Shown here: positions 24,821-36,900 of the stretch, piece after piece
Layout: each line of letters opens with the position of its first letter
Numbering within the stretch: the first letter of the stretch is position 1
Origin: Piper betle
Lineage: Eukaryota > Streptophyta > Magnoliopsida > Piperales > Piperaceae
Direction: 5' to 3'
Length of the DNA stretch: 64,000 nt
Assembly: GCA_033002965.1 (NCBI GenBank)
Contig: JAURVB010012700.1
Location: 124,001-188,000 of the forward strand
The notes under the pieces: generated by a model
Told to the model about the DNA's origin: nothing
What the model saw: only the letters and a program-made list of their open reading frames with translations
Database searches by the model: none
Position numbers and translations under genes: made by a program

Positions 24821-25421
24821 TATTAGGAAATAGACACTCTAGCATAAACAACCTAGAAAATATTTCCTCTTAAGATGAAATGAAAACAAATATAAGATGT
24901 ATATGAAACATCAAAATAAAAATAGATAGAAACTTTCCTCCAAATTAAGAAAAAAGAAAACCAACTTACTCGATCAACTTCGATTAAGAAAATCTTTTAT
25001 AATTAAGTATCAAATAAAAATTTGACAAAACTCTCCTAATAAAAATCAGACAAATAACAAGATCTAAAAAATACAATTTTTAAAAATTAACATACACCTT
25101 AAAAGAAAATTGTATCAACCTCACACCTTGTTTTATGACCCCGAATTCAACTTGAGATGATGATGAAGTTTTCCAAACTCTCCCTTTATTAGCTTAATGT
25201 GCGCAAAAACTCTCAAGATGATATTCTATTTAACATCAACAGAATTATCCTTTATATAAAAGAATATGAGTAGAATTTTAAAAGTCACCTTATTAATTTT
25301 TTATAGAAAATGACAAAATAACACATAGGTATACGAAATACAAATTATTAGTGTGATAAATGAAAACTTAAAAACTTGATAATTAAGTTTTTTAATACAA
25401 ATAGGTGAGAGAAACTCAACA
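24821..25421 (-). repeat. Copia copy 1, 5' LTR
   Basis: Begins TATTAGGAAATAGAC (TG changed to TA) and ends CTCAACA next to the duplicated CAGTG. Partner of 20601-21236. Confidence 0.88.
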
Positions 25422-25426
25422 CAGTG

Positions 25427-26326
25427 CTCATTGCACAGCCGATCGAGTCCTCCGTAACCAAAACCATCTATATCGGCTAGCTCAATCAACCAAACGAATC
25501 TTCAATACCGTCCATTGGGGAGTATGGACAACCAAAGCTTGAAACTTAGCTGCAGTTCAATCACTTGAAGCAAACAAACGAATCACAACCCAAGCTTTCG
25601 GCCGGGAAAACGAAATTGGGTTTGTGTGATCAGTTTTGGCTGGTTGGGAGTAATAGAGACGACCACTTCAGACTTAAAGTCGACGAGAAAAGGTGGACAC
25701 CTTTCATATTTTAGCAACTTTATTCTTATTCCCTTTGTCTCAAAGCTCTTCGTGATAACGCGTATCAATGTTGGGTCATTTTCCACCATTGTTTTGCTAA
25801 ATTCAGATACCCTCACTGGTGGGAATGCATGGGTTATCTTCTAGCAGGGCGTCTTATCGGCTGGTGTAATAGCAGAAACATGGTTCGTTGCATTGGTTCA
25901 CACTCATTAGCCAGGTCCATTTTGATTTTGGCATCAACCAAAAATGTGTTTTGTGCCACTTGTTAAACGTGGTGCATAGGCATTCACTCACGTGTGATGC
26001 CCCAAGAGGTTGACCACCCTTTTCTAGGAGCCATGAATGTGGTCCGCGTGGCGGGCCAGTTTAATAATTATTATCACCTAAAAATAAAAACTCTAATTAT
26101 GTTGCTTTGGGGAAAAAAACTCAAGCAATATTAGTCATTAATTCAAAGATCAATTATATTATGTAATATAAGAAAATGCTAAACATATTGATGAAAAAAT
26201 TTTTCCACCTTGAGAATGTTATATGCCTGTCTCGAATATTGACGTGATTAGGAATCATAAATTGGGGCGGTCGCACAAGATTTAATTAGATTATTGCATA
26301 TTAGGTACATGTAACTTGTGTATTAT
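25427..26326. other. Intergenic, no gene seen
   Basis: Spacer between the Copia insertion and hAT-like copy B. The ORFs at 25583-25844 on both strands have no recognisable domain. Confidence 0.45.
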
Positions 26327-26334
26327 ATTATAAT

Positions 26335-27225
26335 CACTGTTGCAGAAATCGGCCGATTCCGTGCGGAATCGGCCGATTTAAATCGGATCGGCGTCGCGCC
26401 GATCCGATTTCGAGGCCGAATCGGGCGCGACCCCGGAATCGGCCATCCGGAATCGGAATCGGTCGCGATTTAAATCGGAATCGGTTTTTTTAGGAAATTA
26501 CCAAAATACCCTAGGTATGATTTTTATTAAATTATTTAAGCATGGGTAAAATAGTAATTTGGATTTTAAAAACCTAAAATCAAACCCGCTCCCCGACACC
26601 GCCGCCGCTCGTCCGCCCGCCGCCGCCCGGTTTCCGCCTCCGCCGTGCGGCCCCGACTCCGCGCTCGCCGCCGACCGGGCTGCCGACCTCGCCGCCGACC
26701 TCGCAACGTCGCCGCCCACCCGTGGCCGGACCGAATCGGGCACGCACGAATCGCCGCCGACTCCGCCGCCGGCTTCGGGCCGCCGACGGTTCGTCCGGCC
26801 GGGCTGCCGACATCGACCGGGCTGCCGACATCCTCCGACATCGCCGCCGCGAGACTCGCCGCCGACCGGGCCGCCGGCGGCGGCGGGGGGGGGTAAAAAT
26901 CGCACGGTGGCATTCTTGTAATTAAAAGTTGACTCGAGTCTAACTCGAGTCAAAAATAATAATTAATTCGAAATAATTTAAAAAAATCTTAAAAAATATT
27001 TAAAAATATCAAAAACTATAATACACAGAATAATATCAAAATAACATCAATAATTAATTTTAATATATTTATATTATAAATTGTCAAATTATTATATATA
27101 ACTGATTAAATTAATTTGGACCGATTCAACTGAACCGATTCCTGGCCGATTCAGACCGATTCCGATTCCGATTCCGATTCACTGGAAAACCGATTCCGAT
27201 TCCGATTCCGATTTATGCAACCATG
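26335..27225 (-). mobile_element. Non-autonomous hAT-like element, copy B (891 bp, inverted)
   Basis: Flanked by a perfect 8-bp duplication ATTATAAT (26327-26334 and 27226-27233). Read on the minus strand from 27225 it starts CATGGTTGCATAAATCGG, the best-preserved end of the family. The other end is CACTGTTGCAGAAATCGG, so the two termini form imperfect inverted repeats. Contents mirror copy A: GATTCC/GGAATC runs, AT-rich segment, ACTCGAGT box and GTAATTAAAAGTTGAC, GC-rich block (26570-26890), then AATCGGCCGATT units. Its length is exactly that of copy A. No transposase. Confidence 0.85.
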
Positions 27226-27233
27226 ATTATAAT

Positions 27234-28386
27234 AACAACATGCTAGATTCTATAAATTAAATTTTCAAGAAAATCGTGTGGGCCGATTTTGGTACTGTAT
27301 TTGGTGAGTGCCCGTTGCTGCCTATCATATCTTGCAAGAACCCGATGCAAATTGCTTGTCAAACATGGTTAATAAATCCTATTAATATTCGCACCGCGAC
27401 CATAGTGTGTGATCTGCTAAAATGGCAACACATTACTTCCAAGTTTCTCTGAAAAAAGAAGAAGCCCTCATTCGACGGTGTGAAATGAAGCACAAAATAT
27501 CAAAATGCTCAAACAAAAATATCATGTAGGTCAAAAGCATTGTCGCCTTAATTAGGAATAACTTGTTATAATCAATATATGCATTGAATTGAATTAAAAA
27601 GAGGTCTCTCCTTAATTAGGCAGAACGTCACACCAGTAGTCAGAACAGAACCATTTCAACTTTGGTAACCCACAAAACTGGAGTCAAATTACGGCATTAA
27701 AATATGAGCCAACGTATGCCGTTACATCTGAGTTGACAAACTTCGCTTCCTCCAAAGGAAGAAAGAAGAAGGAAGAATTCTTCTTCCCTTTTGGGCCTCT
27801 TCCTGACCACGTAGGAAAGTCAAAATCATAAGATTTGTTATTTTTCATCGGACATTAATTGCACATTTAGACCAATTTAAAATAATTATTTTGACATTCT
27901 AAATCCGATTACTCTTAGGATTATACACGAGGGGACAAAGGAGTAGTATATATACAGAGAAAAAATATTATTGGACCATTCCAAAAATAAGTTTTAAATA
28001 GTATAAAAAATGGCAAAAATTTGAATATAGAATAGATTACTTTCCTACTTCAAGAGATTTCCGTTCTTTAGAACAGGTGAACATGAGATGCCCAAATTTT
28101 AGATTAAGAAAAGAATACAAAAACTCCAATATTTGTGTAACTCGCTATGTCATTTCAAAAGACAAATTATTCCAAAAGTTATCAATAAAAAAAATTCACC
28201 TCTATCTCACCCTTTATAACCTTTAAAACCAAATTCTAAATCCAATCTCAAAATAACCCTCATATCTCAACCTCTAAATCTTTACCAATAACCTCTCCTT
28301 AAACTCAATTAGTAGATTTCAATCCTCACTTGTTATCTGAGCAAAGCTTATCAACCAATCGAATTGTCCGTCCGCCCACCAACTTC
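27234..28386. other. Intergenic, 3' flank of TLP2
   Basis: AT-rich, no gene seen. The last part would carry the TLP2 3' UTR. Confidence 0.45.
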
Positions 28387-29395
28387 TCACCACGTCCATG
28401 TCCCCAATAGCAGCACCGACACGGCAGCCATGGCGGCGCCGCCGCTGACACGGCCGGCCGCCACTGACCTCTTACCGTCCATAATCATCATCGTGTTGTC
28501 CGGCAGATCCGCCTCCTCGGGGTGCCCCGCCGTCTTCCTGTTGGTGGCGATGGGGCAGAAGGTGATGAAGTAGTCGGCGCCGGCGCAGGTGAACGTGCTG
28601 GTCCCATCGTCGTATGCGTAGCTATAAGCTCTCGGGCAGTTTGCCTTGAAGAACTCGGAGTAAGCCGTCGGCTTGCAGGTCTCCGGCAATCCGTACTCGC
28701 CGGAGCAGCAGTACCGGGGCTCGTTGAAAGCTTCGCAGGCGCTCCGGCAGGCCACCCCCTCCCCGCCGCCGCCACCTTCAACTCCGACGGGCATGCGACG
28801 TTGAGGTCGATGGCGCAGCCGGTTGTGGTGCAGTTGCCGGAGCCGCCCTGCGGCACCACCGACATGGGGAGGTTGAAGCCGTCGACGAGGCTGACGTCGT
28901 AGAAGTCCATCCCGCCCGCCCCGGAGAGGGTGAACTCGGCCAGGGTCGCCGGCGGGCGGCGCCACTGCCGGAGCAGTCCACGGCGCCGGAGCCGCAGTCG
29001 CCGGTGGCGCAGGTGAACTTTCCGGTGGATGGGTCCGTTGAGCAGAGCGTTCTCCCCCAGAACCGGCCCGACCAGTTGGCGGGGGTGCTGAGCTGCCGGG
29101 ACTCGCCATTCTGGAGTGGGAAGCCGGTGGTGTCGAGCGGGGCGGTGCCAGCACCGGACAGCACCCCCGGCCAGACCGTGTAGGAGCAGTGGTTGGTGAG
29201 AGTGAAGGTGGCCGCCATTGCATGACCTGCAAGATTCCAATCAAACAATATATTCAAACTCAACCAACAACAAACTAAGCAGCTAGCTAGATAGCTAGAA
29301 TGCATAGTATAAAGGGGGAAGGAGTTGACAGTAGTACCTGAGATGGTGGAGAAGAGGAAGAGCGAGAGGTGGAGGAAGATGGATGCGGCTTGCAT
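28387..29395 (-). CDS. Thaumatin-like protein with GPI-type tail (TLP2), two frame breaks
   Basis: Two exons: 29395-29338 (signal peptide [20 protein letters not shown]) and 29226-28387. Exon 2 encodes [42 protein letters not shown], then [77 protein letters not shown] and a hydrophobic C-terminus ([14 protein letters not shown]). Two single-base losses break the frame: one in the G run at about 28954-28956 (between SGSGAA and PATLAEF), one at about 28753-28775 (between SELKV and VACRSAC). Restoring both gives 900 nt (299 aa), a normal length. All domain motifs are well kept, so consensus errors are at least as likely as a pseudogene. Unlike TLP1, the GPI-type tail is in exon 2. Role as for PR-5 family proteins, probably at the cell surface. 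Confidence 0.85.
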
Positions 29396-29477
29396 GGCCG
29401 TTGGATGACAAAGTTTTGGGTGGTTTGGGGGAATGATCGGTGGGAATAGCTAAGTTGAGAAGGTGGCCTGTGAGGAT

Positions 29478-29492
29478 TGTTTATATATATGA
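29478..29492 (-). promoter_or_regulatory. TATA box of TLP2
   Basis: ATATATATAA on the minus strand about 90 bp before the TLP2 ATG. Confidence 0.5.
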
Positions 29493-29499
29493 AGAGTGG

Positions 29500-32400
29500 A
29501 GATGGTGAGGTCGGCGAGGGAAGGAGGGACACCGACGTCGGCTTCTGTTCTGCTCCATTAAATTAGTTAAAACGTGTACCACTCCTCTTCCTTTCTCTGA
29601 AATAATTTTTTAAAAAATCGTCGCACTTTTTCTTCGTAATAATTACTTAGTTACTTCTGTTGATACAATATTTTTAGTAGGTTCTACGTAATGAGGGACT
29701 AAATGTATACAAACTACAGTGGATGATTATGATATTAGCAAGTTTTTATTTTTTTGACGTTATTATAATTTATTTTTAAATTATTTAAAATATATTAATT
29801 AAAAAATATTTTTAAATTAATTTTTATTACAATTATTTTGATAATTACAATGAAAGAATTAAAATTAAGTGATTTATTTGAAAATATGTAATTATTCAAA
29901 TTATTTATTTTTATATTTATTTTTTGTAGATTTTTATTAGTAAAATGCATTATACTGTTCCAGATAAATGCTGTATCTCATATAGAAAAAATTCGTTTAG
30001 TAGAATATTTTCAGAGTTATATATAAGTATATTCTAAATAGTAAATAATATGATGCAAACAAAATAAAAACTCGCCTGTGTGTATATAATATTTTCTTTT
30101 GGTTCATATTCACTAATGAGAAATTATAAAAGATATCATTTTTTTCCGAAAAACACTAACAAGCGTTCTTTACTTAATTATTTGATAGAGTGTTTCTTAC
30201 TAATAAGTATGCCTTCAAATGATATAGTACTAAGACAACAAAACATGAGTGTGAAGAAGAGAATGTACAAGACAATAAAACTTATAAGAAAGTTTTATAA
30301 AATGAATGTAATTTCATAATGATAGGGAGAGTTAAAAGACTTATACTCGATGCTAATTTAGAATTAATCACGTAAAAACACTCATTTAGAATTAATTATG
30401 AGCTCGTGCCCCTTTACATTAAAGGAGAAGTAGTAGGCAAGGCTCTAGATAACTCTAGTACAAATTTTTTACCACTTAGTGGTAGGGGGATTATATATAT
30501 ATATAATTTTTTTATTTTTTCATATTCTGTGTAAGGCAAGGATGATATATTCATTATTCATGAAATCACAAACAACAGATTAGTCCAGCGTTTAATCATA
30601 AATTCCTCTTTATTCAAGAGAAGGCCCATGAGTTGGGCTGGTTAAATACGGCGGGCTAGTTGGGCTTGGGCTTTGGCTGGGCCTAATTTTCCCAAATGAT
30701 TGTTGTGGGTCCTGGGCGGCCCACATCAGATTAAGTCGGTCTAATGTTTTAGCCGGGCTGCGGGTAATAGTCGGGCTTCCGAATGTCAATCCCGAGGTCC
30801 GTTAAAAAGTATACATGCAAATGCATATATATACAAGTAGAGTCCCTCCGTCTCTTTCAAGTACAGACTCCAGTCATGGCTCTCGCCGGCATCCTCGCGG
30901 GTGTTCTCACCGTCGTATGATTTTGTGAAAGAATTTTTGGGCTCATAAAAAAATGAAATTTATACATGTAAAAATTATAGAGTAATCGGAAACGAAGAGG
31001 AAGGTCAGAAATTTTGTGAACAATGCCGAGTCAAATTTGTAGCTTCTCGTGTATGAATATATGGAATTAGATATGCAATAAGAGTTGAACATGCAACATC
31101 AGTAATTGAAGGTGCATGTCCAAACGGAAACTAAGTTTCGTTGACGAACACCGTCGCCACCATCACGTCCTGTCACAAACGCTGCATTCATACTCTGGTT
31201 CACGACTGCAGTCGTAGTGGACGGGAAACCGGGAATGCCTCGTTGTTGCAATTCTTTGACCGGTCTGGAGCCGTATTGCATCCGTAGAAAGGTGCACAAT
31301 GCATTATTTTTTATATTTTCCGTAGTTCTCGATTGAAATGATTCTTCCTTTAATAGTTTTTGCAATATTTTATTGAACCTTAGAACTTTTTCTGTTAATC
31401 ATTATCTCTCTCCACGCAAGAAATTTAGTTAAAAGATGCACTTTTTGGGATGTTTTATTGTCAAAGTTTGTGAAAGATGTCATCTTTTTTAAAGATTTAG
31501 CTACCATAACTAATAAGCAGGGCAATAAACGTGAATAATACATGTCGAGAGAGGATGAAGCTTTCATCTATTTGTATACCAGCTTTCTACGGCCTTACAC
31601 AATTGCAGTTTCAAGCTTGCTTGTTACAAATGAGGGATGTTCGTCCAACCTGTGATCGAACCCTGTGTGCACCCAACCACCGTATAATCGAACCCCTTGG
31701 TTGAATTCACGCCTCCCTCACCCAGACCAATAGTCGCATCAACGTGAAGATTATAGAATAAGTTGAATTAGGTGAAGATTATACGCCCCAAATGGTGGAG
31801 CTAATCGAAAGAGAGGAGATGAGCTCGTCATCTACAAATACCAGGTTGCAAAAATGTGAAGAGAGGGGGGCTCGTGTGCAAAAAAAAGAGGAGGAGAAGA
31901 AAGGAGGAAAGAAGAAGAAGAGAGAGAAAGGGAGGAGCCCCTCCTAAGAGACCAAATACTTTGGACCCCCGAGACCATTAGCGTGTAGACGGTAACACTT
32001 TAATTTTGATTCACTTTGAGAATCAAATAAAAAATATCGTAATTGAATTGAGTTATATCTAAAGCAACTAGTTAATAAAATTTGATTAATAAAAAAATTG
32101 AAATAAACCACTTGGCATCAATAAAATTAAAGACATCGCTAAATACTAGTAAAAAACACATCACATACTTGGATTGTTTGTTGCCATCGCTTGGTTATAA
32201 AATAAAAACAAAAGACAGGAGAATTTGATAACTAAATTATGTGGTTCACTAAGCATATCACACAGCTAAATAATGCTAATGTGAGTTCATTTAGCCCTCC
32301 ATTATTGTATGGTTAAAAACTTTTAAAGTTATTACCTTAGGGAAAAAATTACAATAATTCATCTTCATTACATACAATTAAATAAGAATTATTTTAGAAC

Positions 32401-33459
32401 ATGATAACAATTGAGTTTAGGTTTGATAAATTTCCTAACTTTAATATAGCTTACCTTATGCTAGTTTTATTATCGCACAATTAATAATCACTCCGTGAGA
32501 TCAACACAAAAAAAACACAATAAGAAAATTATAATGTGTGTTTCATTAATTGTCCCTCGAAAAATTTGAATTTTTCTTATTTTCTATATCATAATTACGA
32601 ACTAAAAATTTTAAATGAATAATCTAATATAAATATTTCAATGTTTGCATAATTAACATCGCTAGGGTATTTGTTAGTTGCTACTTAAATCAAGTATAGC
32701 TTCAATCACAATTTGTTTGGCTGAAACTCCCAGGCCTTCGCTTAAATTGATAGCTATAGTTTGTAATAACTAGCTAACTGCACCCCTTAAACCCTAGCTA
32801 CTTGAGTTAGCATATGCCATGCGATGCAATTCAAACATGTTTAGTTAATGGGCGATCACCACCACACACACAGGACATGCTGTATCATGTACGGACCACA
32901 TACCTTCTACATATCTATGTAGGTTTGTGTAATTCCAGTATGTGCAGGCTGCAAGAGAGTAATCCACCCAGCCATTCTTCTTCTTCTTCCTGTTCCCCCT
33001 CCTTGACAGTCTTTTCAGCTTTCTTTTGGATTGGGAGCTTACACTCGTGGAAGAGAAGAGTTGGGACTTACGATTTAAAGAGGTGGCAATATTGTACTCT
33101 TTGGGGTCTATACCATGCCCCCATCATCCCAGTAGCATTTCGCCTCTCAGAAGACGACCTCTCGTTTGTTGCAAGCAGATGCCATCTTAACTTTTCATTT
33201 GATTTTATTAGGGCTATCCTTTATTTATCAAAATTAAAACTTTTTACTCCGCATAAAAATTAAAATCAAACTAGTTGATAGTACAAGTCATTCACGAATT
33301 ACTAATTCTTGTGTTTTTAAGAGCAGGGTCTTCTTTTGTTGCAAGTTTTTTTTAAAAAAGACTTGTGCTGCAATTTCTTCTAAGTTTGCCGATATTTAAT
33401 GGATTCTCGATAGTCGATCTCTAATAACTTTTTTCAGCTGCAGCTAATTGTGGCCCTAT
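29500..33459. other. Long AT-rich intergenic region, no gene supported
   Basis: About 4 kb with A/T tracts (for example 29740-29960 and 32030-32660). The ORFs at 30080-30319, 31099-31365 and 32814-33263 lack any domain, start context or splice partner I can support. A TATA-like stretch at about 30825 followed by a short ATG ORF with a GT donor at about 30915 could be a stranded first exon, but nothing follows it. Confidence 0.45.
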
Positions 33460-33464
33460 ATATG

Positions 33465-33860
33465 TGTTATGAATATTGTTAGCATTGTTAGTAGAAGGGT
33501 AATATTGTTAGTAGGTTTATTAGTAGGGGTAATTGAGTAGGGGTGTTTGGGTAATTTTATTAGAAAAATGCCTATAAAGGGGGCTGTAACAGAATTGTGT
33601 AACAACTTTGTTTTGAAAATCAAATTCACCCCTTCGGAGATTGCTCCACCCCTTCCAACCTTTCTTGGAACCCAAGAACTAGGACGCCCTGGTCTTCCCC
33701 CTTAGTTGCTGAAATTGCAGCCCTTCTTCCACCATTGTTGTTGTTGATTTTCACCCCTTCTTCCAGGAAGTTTATCCTCAAGATGGCACCAGCAAAGTAG
33801 AGTTCCAAGCCTTCTAAGGGCAAGGAATTAGTTGTGGAGCTTGGAGGAGAACCACTTCTA
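33465..33860 (+). repeat. Gypsy 5' LTR
   Basis: Starts TGTTATGAATATTG. The 3' border (about 33860) is set by the primer-binding site four bases on. Partner of 38560-38978. Confidence 0.82.
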
Positions 33861-33911
33861 GATTGGTATCAGAGCAGGTCGAGGGAGGTACGTCTTCTTC
33901 ACCCCATCTTG

Positions 33912-36900
33912 ATGAATTATCCCAGATTAGGAGTTCAAGATCAATTGATTGCTGTGTTTAGCAATATGTCATCAAAGTTTGATTTATTACTGCAATCAAG
34001 AAGTGATAGTTTGGAAAATAGAGAAGGTATTGGGACAATTCAGGGGAGGGTTCCTACAATGGGAATGGAGAGGGATGATCCATTGCTGGAATCCCATGTT
34101 GGACGTCCCCAAGAGGTGCTGGAATCCCATGCTAGACGTCCCCAAGAAGTGTTGTTGACATCAGTAGAGAGGGGGCGACACCATGAGGGGCTGTTGCAGG
34201 GTATGGCTGATCGTCATCCAGGAGCACAACCAATTTCAGCAGGGATGGGGCAACTTTATGAGGATGGGTTGCATGGTAGGCGACCTTGTGAGGATGGATT
34301 GCAGGGTAGGCGATCTTGTGAGGATGGATTGCAGGGTTTACACCACCAAGAGCAGCGGGAAGAGACGCTGCTGCAAGGAGGAAGGAAGCATTTCGGGATG
34401 GGCAGGAGAGGAAGAGCACCTGTTCGACAAAATTACCAGGAAGGCGCTGTCCAAAATTATAGGGATATTACTGCCTATGAAGACCCAAATGAAAATTTCT
34501 TGAAATGCTCCAAGATCAGCTTCCCAAAGTTTGATAGAACTAAGGACCCAATTTCATGGTTTAGCAGGGCTGAAAATTTTTTTAAGCTGCATCACGTCCA
34601 AGAGAGATTGCAAGTAGAATTGGCAAGTTTTCATTTGGGGGATGATGCACAAATTTGGTTTGATATGCTGCAAGAACATCATGGGATTCCTAGTTGGCCT
34701 GAATTGAAGGAAGCCATGAATCTTCAGTTCGGTCCCTCAGAGTATGAGGATTTTTACGGCGACCTTACACTGTTAAAACAGGACACATCAGTACAAGAGT
34801 ATACCGTTCAATTTAACCGGTTGGCCACTAGAGCTGGAAGCATGATTGAAAAGCAAAGAATCAGCAGCTATACTTGTGGTCTCAAGCCTCAATTGAGAAT
34901 GGAGGTGAAAGCTAGGAAGCCGGACACCTTACTGGACGCTCAGGGGCTGGCTAGACATTTGGAGAACCATGTGAATCAGAAATCAACAACAATTGGGAGA
35001 GCAATGAACATGGGATATCAACATGCAGCTGGACCGTCTAACAAGGGAGGTAGTTTTGGGTTAGTCAAGGCTGATGTTGGGGTAGCAGCAGAGCAACAAT
35101 TCAAGGAGATTCCTCATGGACGGAAATTCATCATCAAGTAATTGCAAGAGAGAAAGGAGGCTGGATTGTGTTTCAGGTATGATGAGAAATTTGTACCTGG
35201 ACACAAGTGTAAAAGGTTATTCATCATTGAAGTGGAGAGGGAGGAGGAACTGTCGGAGGAAGACGATAGTGACCCGGAAGATGACTCCCTTACTCCAGCC
35301 ATCTCCTTGAATGCTTTCACGGGAATCATTACTTCAAACACCATGAGGGTTCTCGGAAGAGTGGGTGGACACCAAGTGAGAATTCTGATTGATTCGGGTA
35401 GCTCCCACAATTTTGTGAATGCAAAGCTGGTTCAGAAATTGAAGTTGCCGAAAGAAACCAGCAATGGACCCAAAGTTCAGATTGCCAATGGCGACCAAAT
35501 GAGTTGTGGGGGAAGGTGTTTACCTATCAAGATTGAATTTCTAGGATATGCTACTACTTCGGAATTTTTCATACTTCAATTGCAAGAGATTGACATCGTT
35601 TTGGATATTCAATGGTTGAAGACGTTGGGGCCAATCCTATGGGACTTTGAATCCTCACGATGTCGTTCAAAGATAAAGAGAAAATAGTGGAATTAAGAAG
35701 GCAGATCACTCCTCCGGATCAGTTGTGTGATAAGAAGCGTATTTCACAATCTTTCAAACAAAGGAAACAGGGGTTATTGATGAACTTGCAAGTGGTAAAC
35801 GGCGGGGTTTTGGGTCAACCGGAAACTACCTTAACAGCTCAACAACAAGATGGATTGGATCAGCTACTGCTAAGGTTTGACAAGGTGTTTGCTGTACCCA
35901 AGGGATGCCGCCTACACGCCCTCATGACCATCATGTGAACCTCAAGGAGGGAACGCTGCCGGTAGCCGTGAGACCGTATCGGTATCCTTACTTTCAGAAA
36001 AATGAAATTGAGAGACAAGTGAAACAATTACTGGAGGATGGAATAATTCAGCCTACATCAAGTCCCTATTCAGCTCCGGTGTTGCTAGTCAAGAAGAAAG
36101 ATGGAAGTTGGAGGATGTGTGTTGATTATAGGGCTCTCAACAAGGCAACGATAAAGGATAAGTTTCCCATTCCCAACATTGATGAACTTTTGGATGAATT
36201 ACATGGTACTACCTATTTTTCTAAGCTGGATTTGAGGTCAGGTTATCACCAAATAAGAATGTATGGAGATGATGTCCACAAAATAGCTTTCCGGACACAC
36301 CATGGGCATTATGAGTTCAAGGTTATGCCGTTCGGATTATCCAATGCTCCTTCCACCTTCCAAGCTTTGATGAATGAGGTATTTACTCTATATCTTAGAA
36401 AATTTATTTTAGTTTTCTTTGATGATATTCTTATCTACAACAAGTGTTGAGATGAACATCTATACCATCTTGAATTGACGCTAGCTGAGTTGCTTAGACA
36501 TGAGTTGTATGCTAAGAAAGAAAAATGCTCTTTTGGGTTGCGTCAAATTCAGTATTTAGGACATGTTATCTCATCCGAATGTGTTGGCATGGACAAGGAA
36601 AACATAGAGGCTATTGTGAATTGGCCGACGCCGAGATCAGTTAAGAGTATAAAAACTTTTTGGGATTAGCTGGGTATTATAGAAAATTTATCAAGGGCTT
36701 TGGTACTCTAGCAGCTCCATTGTCGGATTTACTGAAAAAGGATGTTTATCATTGGGACCTTCTCGCGGAGTAAGCCTTCCATGACCTGAAACAAGCTCTC
36801 ACAAAGGCTCCGATATTGGTGTTACCAAACTTTAATATACCCTTTGTAATTGAGTGTGACGCGAGTGGGATGGGAATAGGGGCTGTTTTGATGCAACAAA

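Larger units (their letters stand above)
20601..25421 (-). mobile_element. Copia LTR retrotransposon (copy 1), decayed, with 5-bp TSD
   Basis: LTRs at 20601-21236 and 24821-25421 bracket minus-strand gag-pol remnants. The target duplication CAGTG is perfect (20596-20600 and 25422-25426). A polypurine tract (minus strand, 21237-21250, core GAAGGGGAGG) abuts the 20601-21236 LTR, so that one is the element's 3' LTR. Order on the minus strand is gag, zinc knuckle, protease, GAG-pre-integrase, integrase, RT, RNase H, which is the Copia order. The primer-binding site is not clear. Internal length is about 3.6 kb, short because part of RT is deleted. The LTRs differ at many sites, so insertion is not recent. 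Confidence 0.93.

Noticed and set aside
31099..31365. Weak likeness to 59168-59416 (both contain RNLVxVWT-like residues)
   Set aside because: Only about 30 bases are similar and the rest does not align convincingly; likely chance or a very old repeat.
32814..33263. 149-codon ORF with serine-rich and hydrophobic parts
   Set aside because: No domain, no promoter or splice context, AT-rich surroundings; probably chance.
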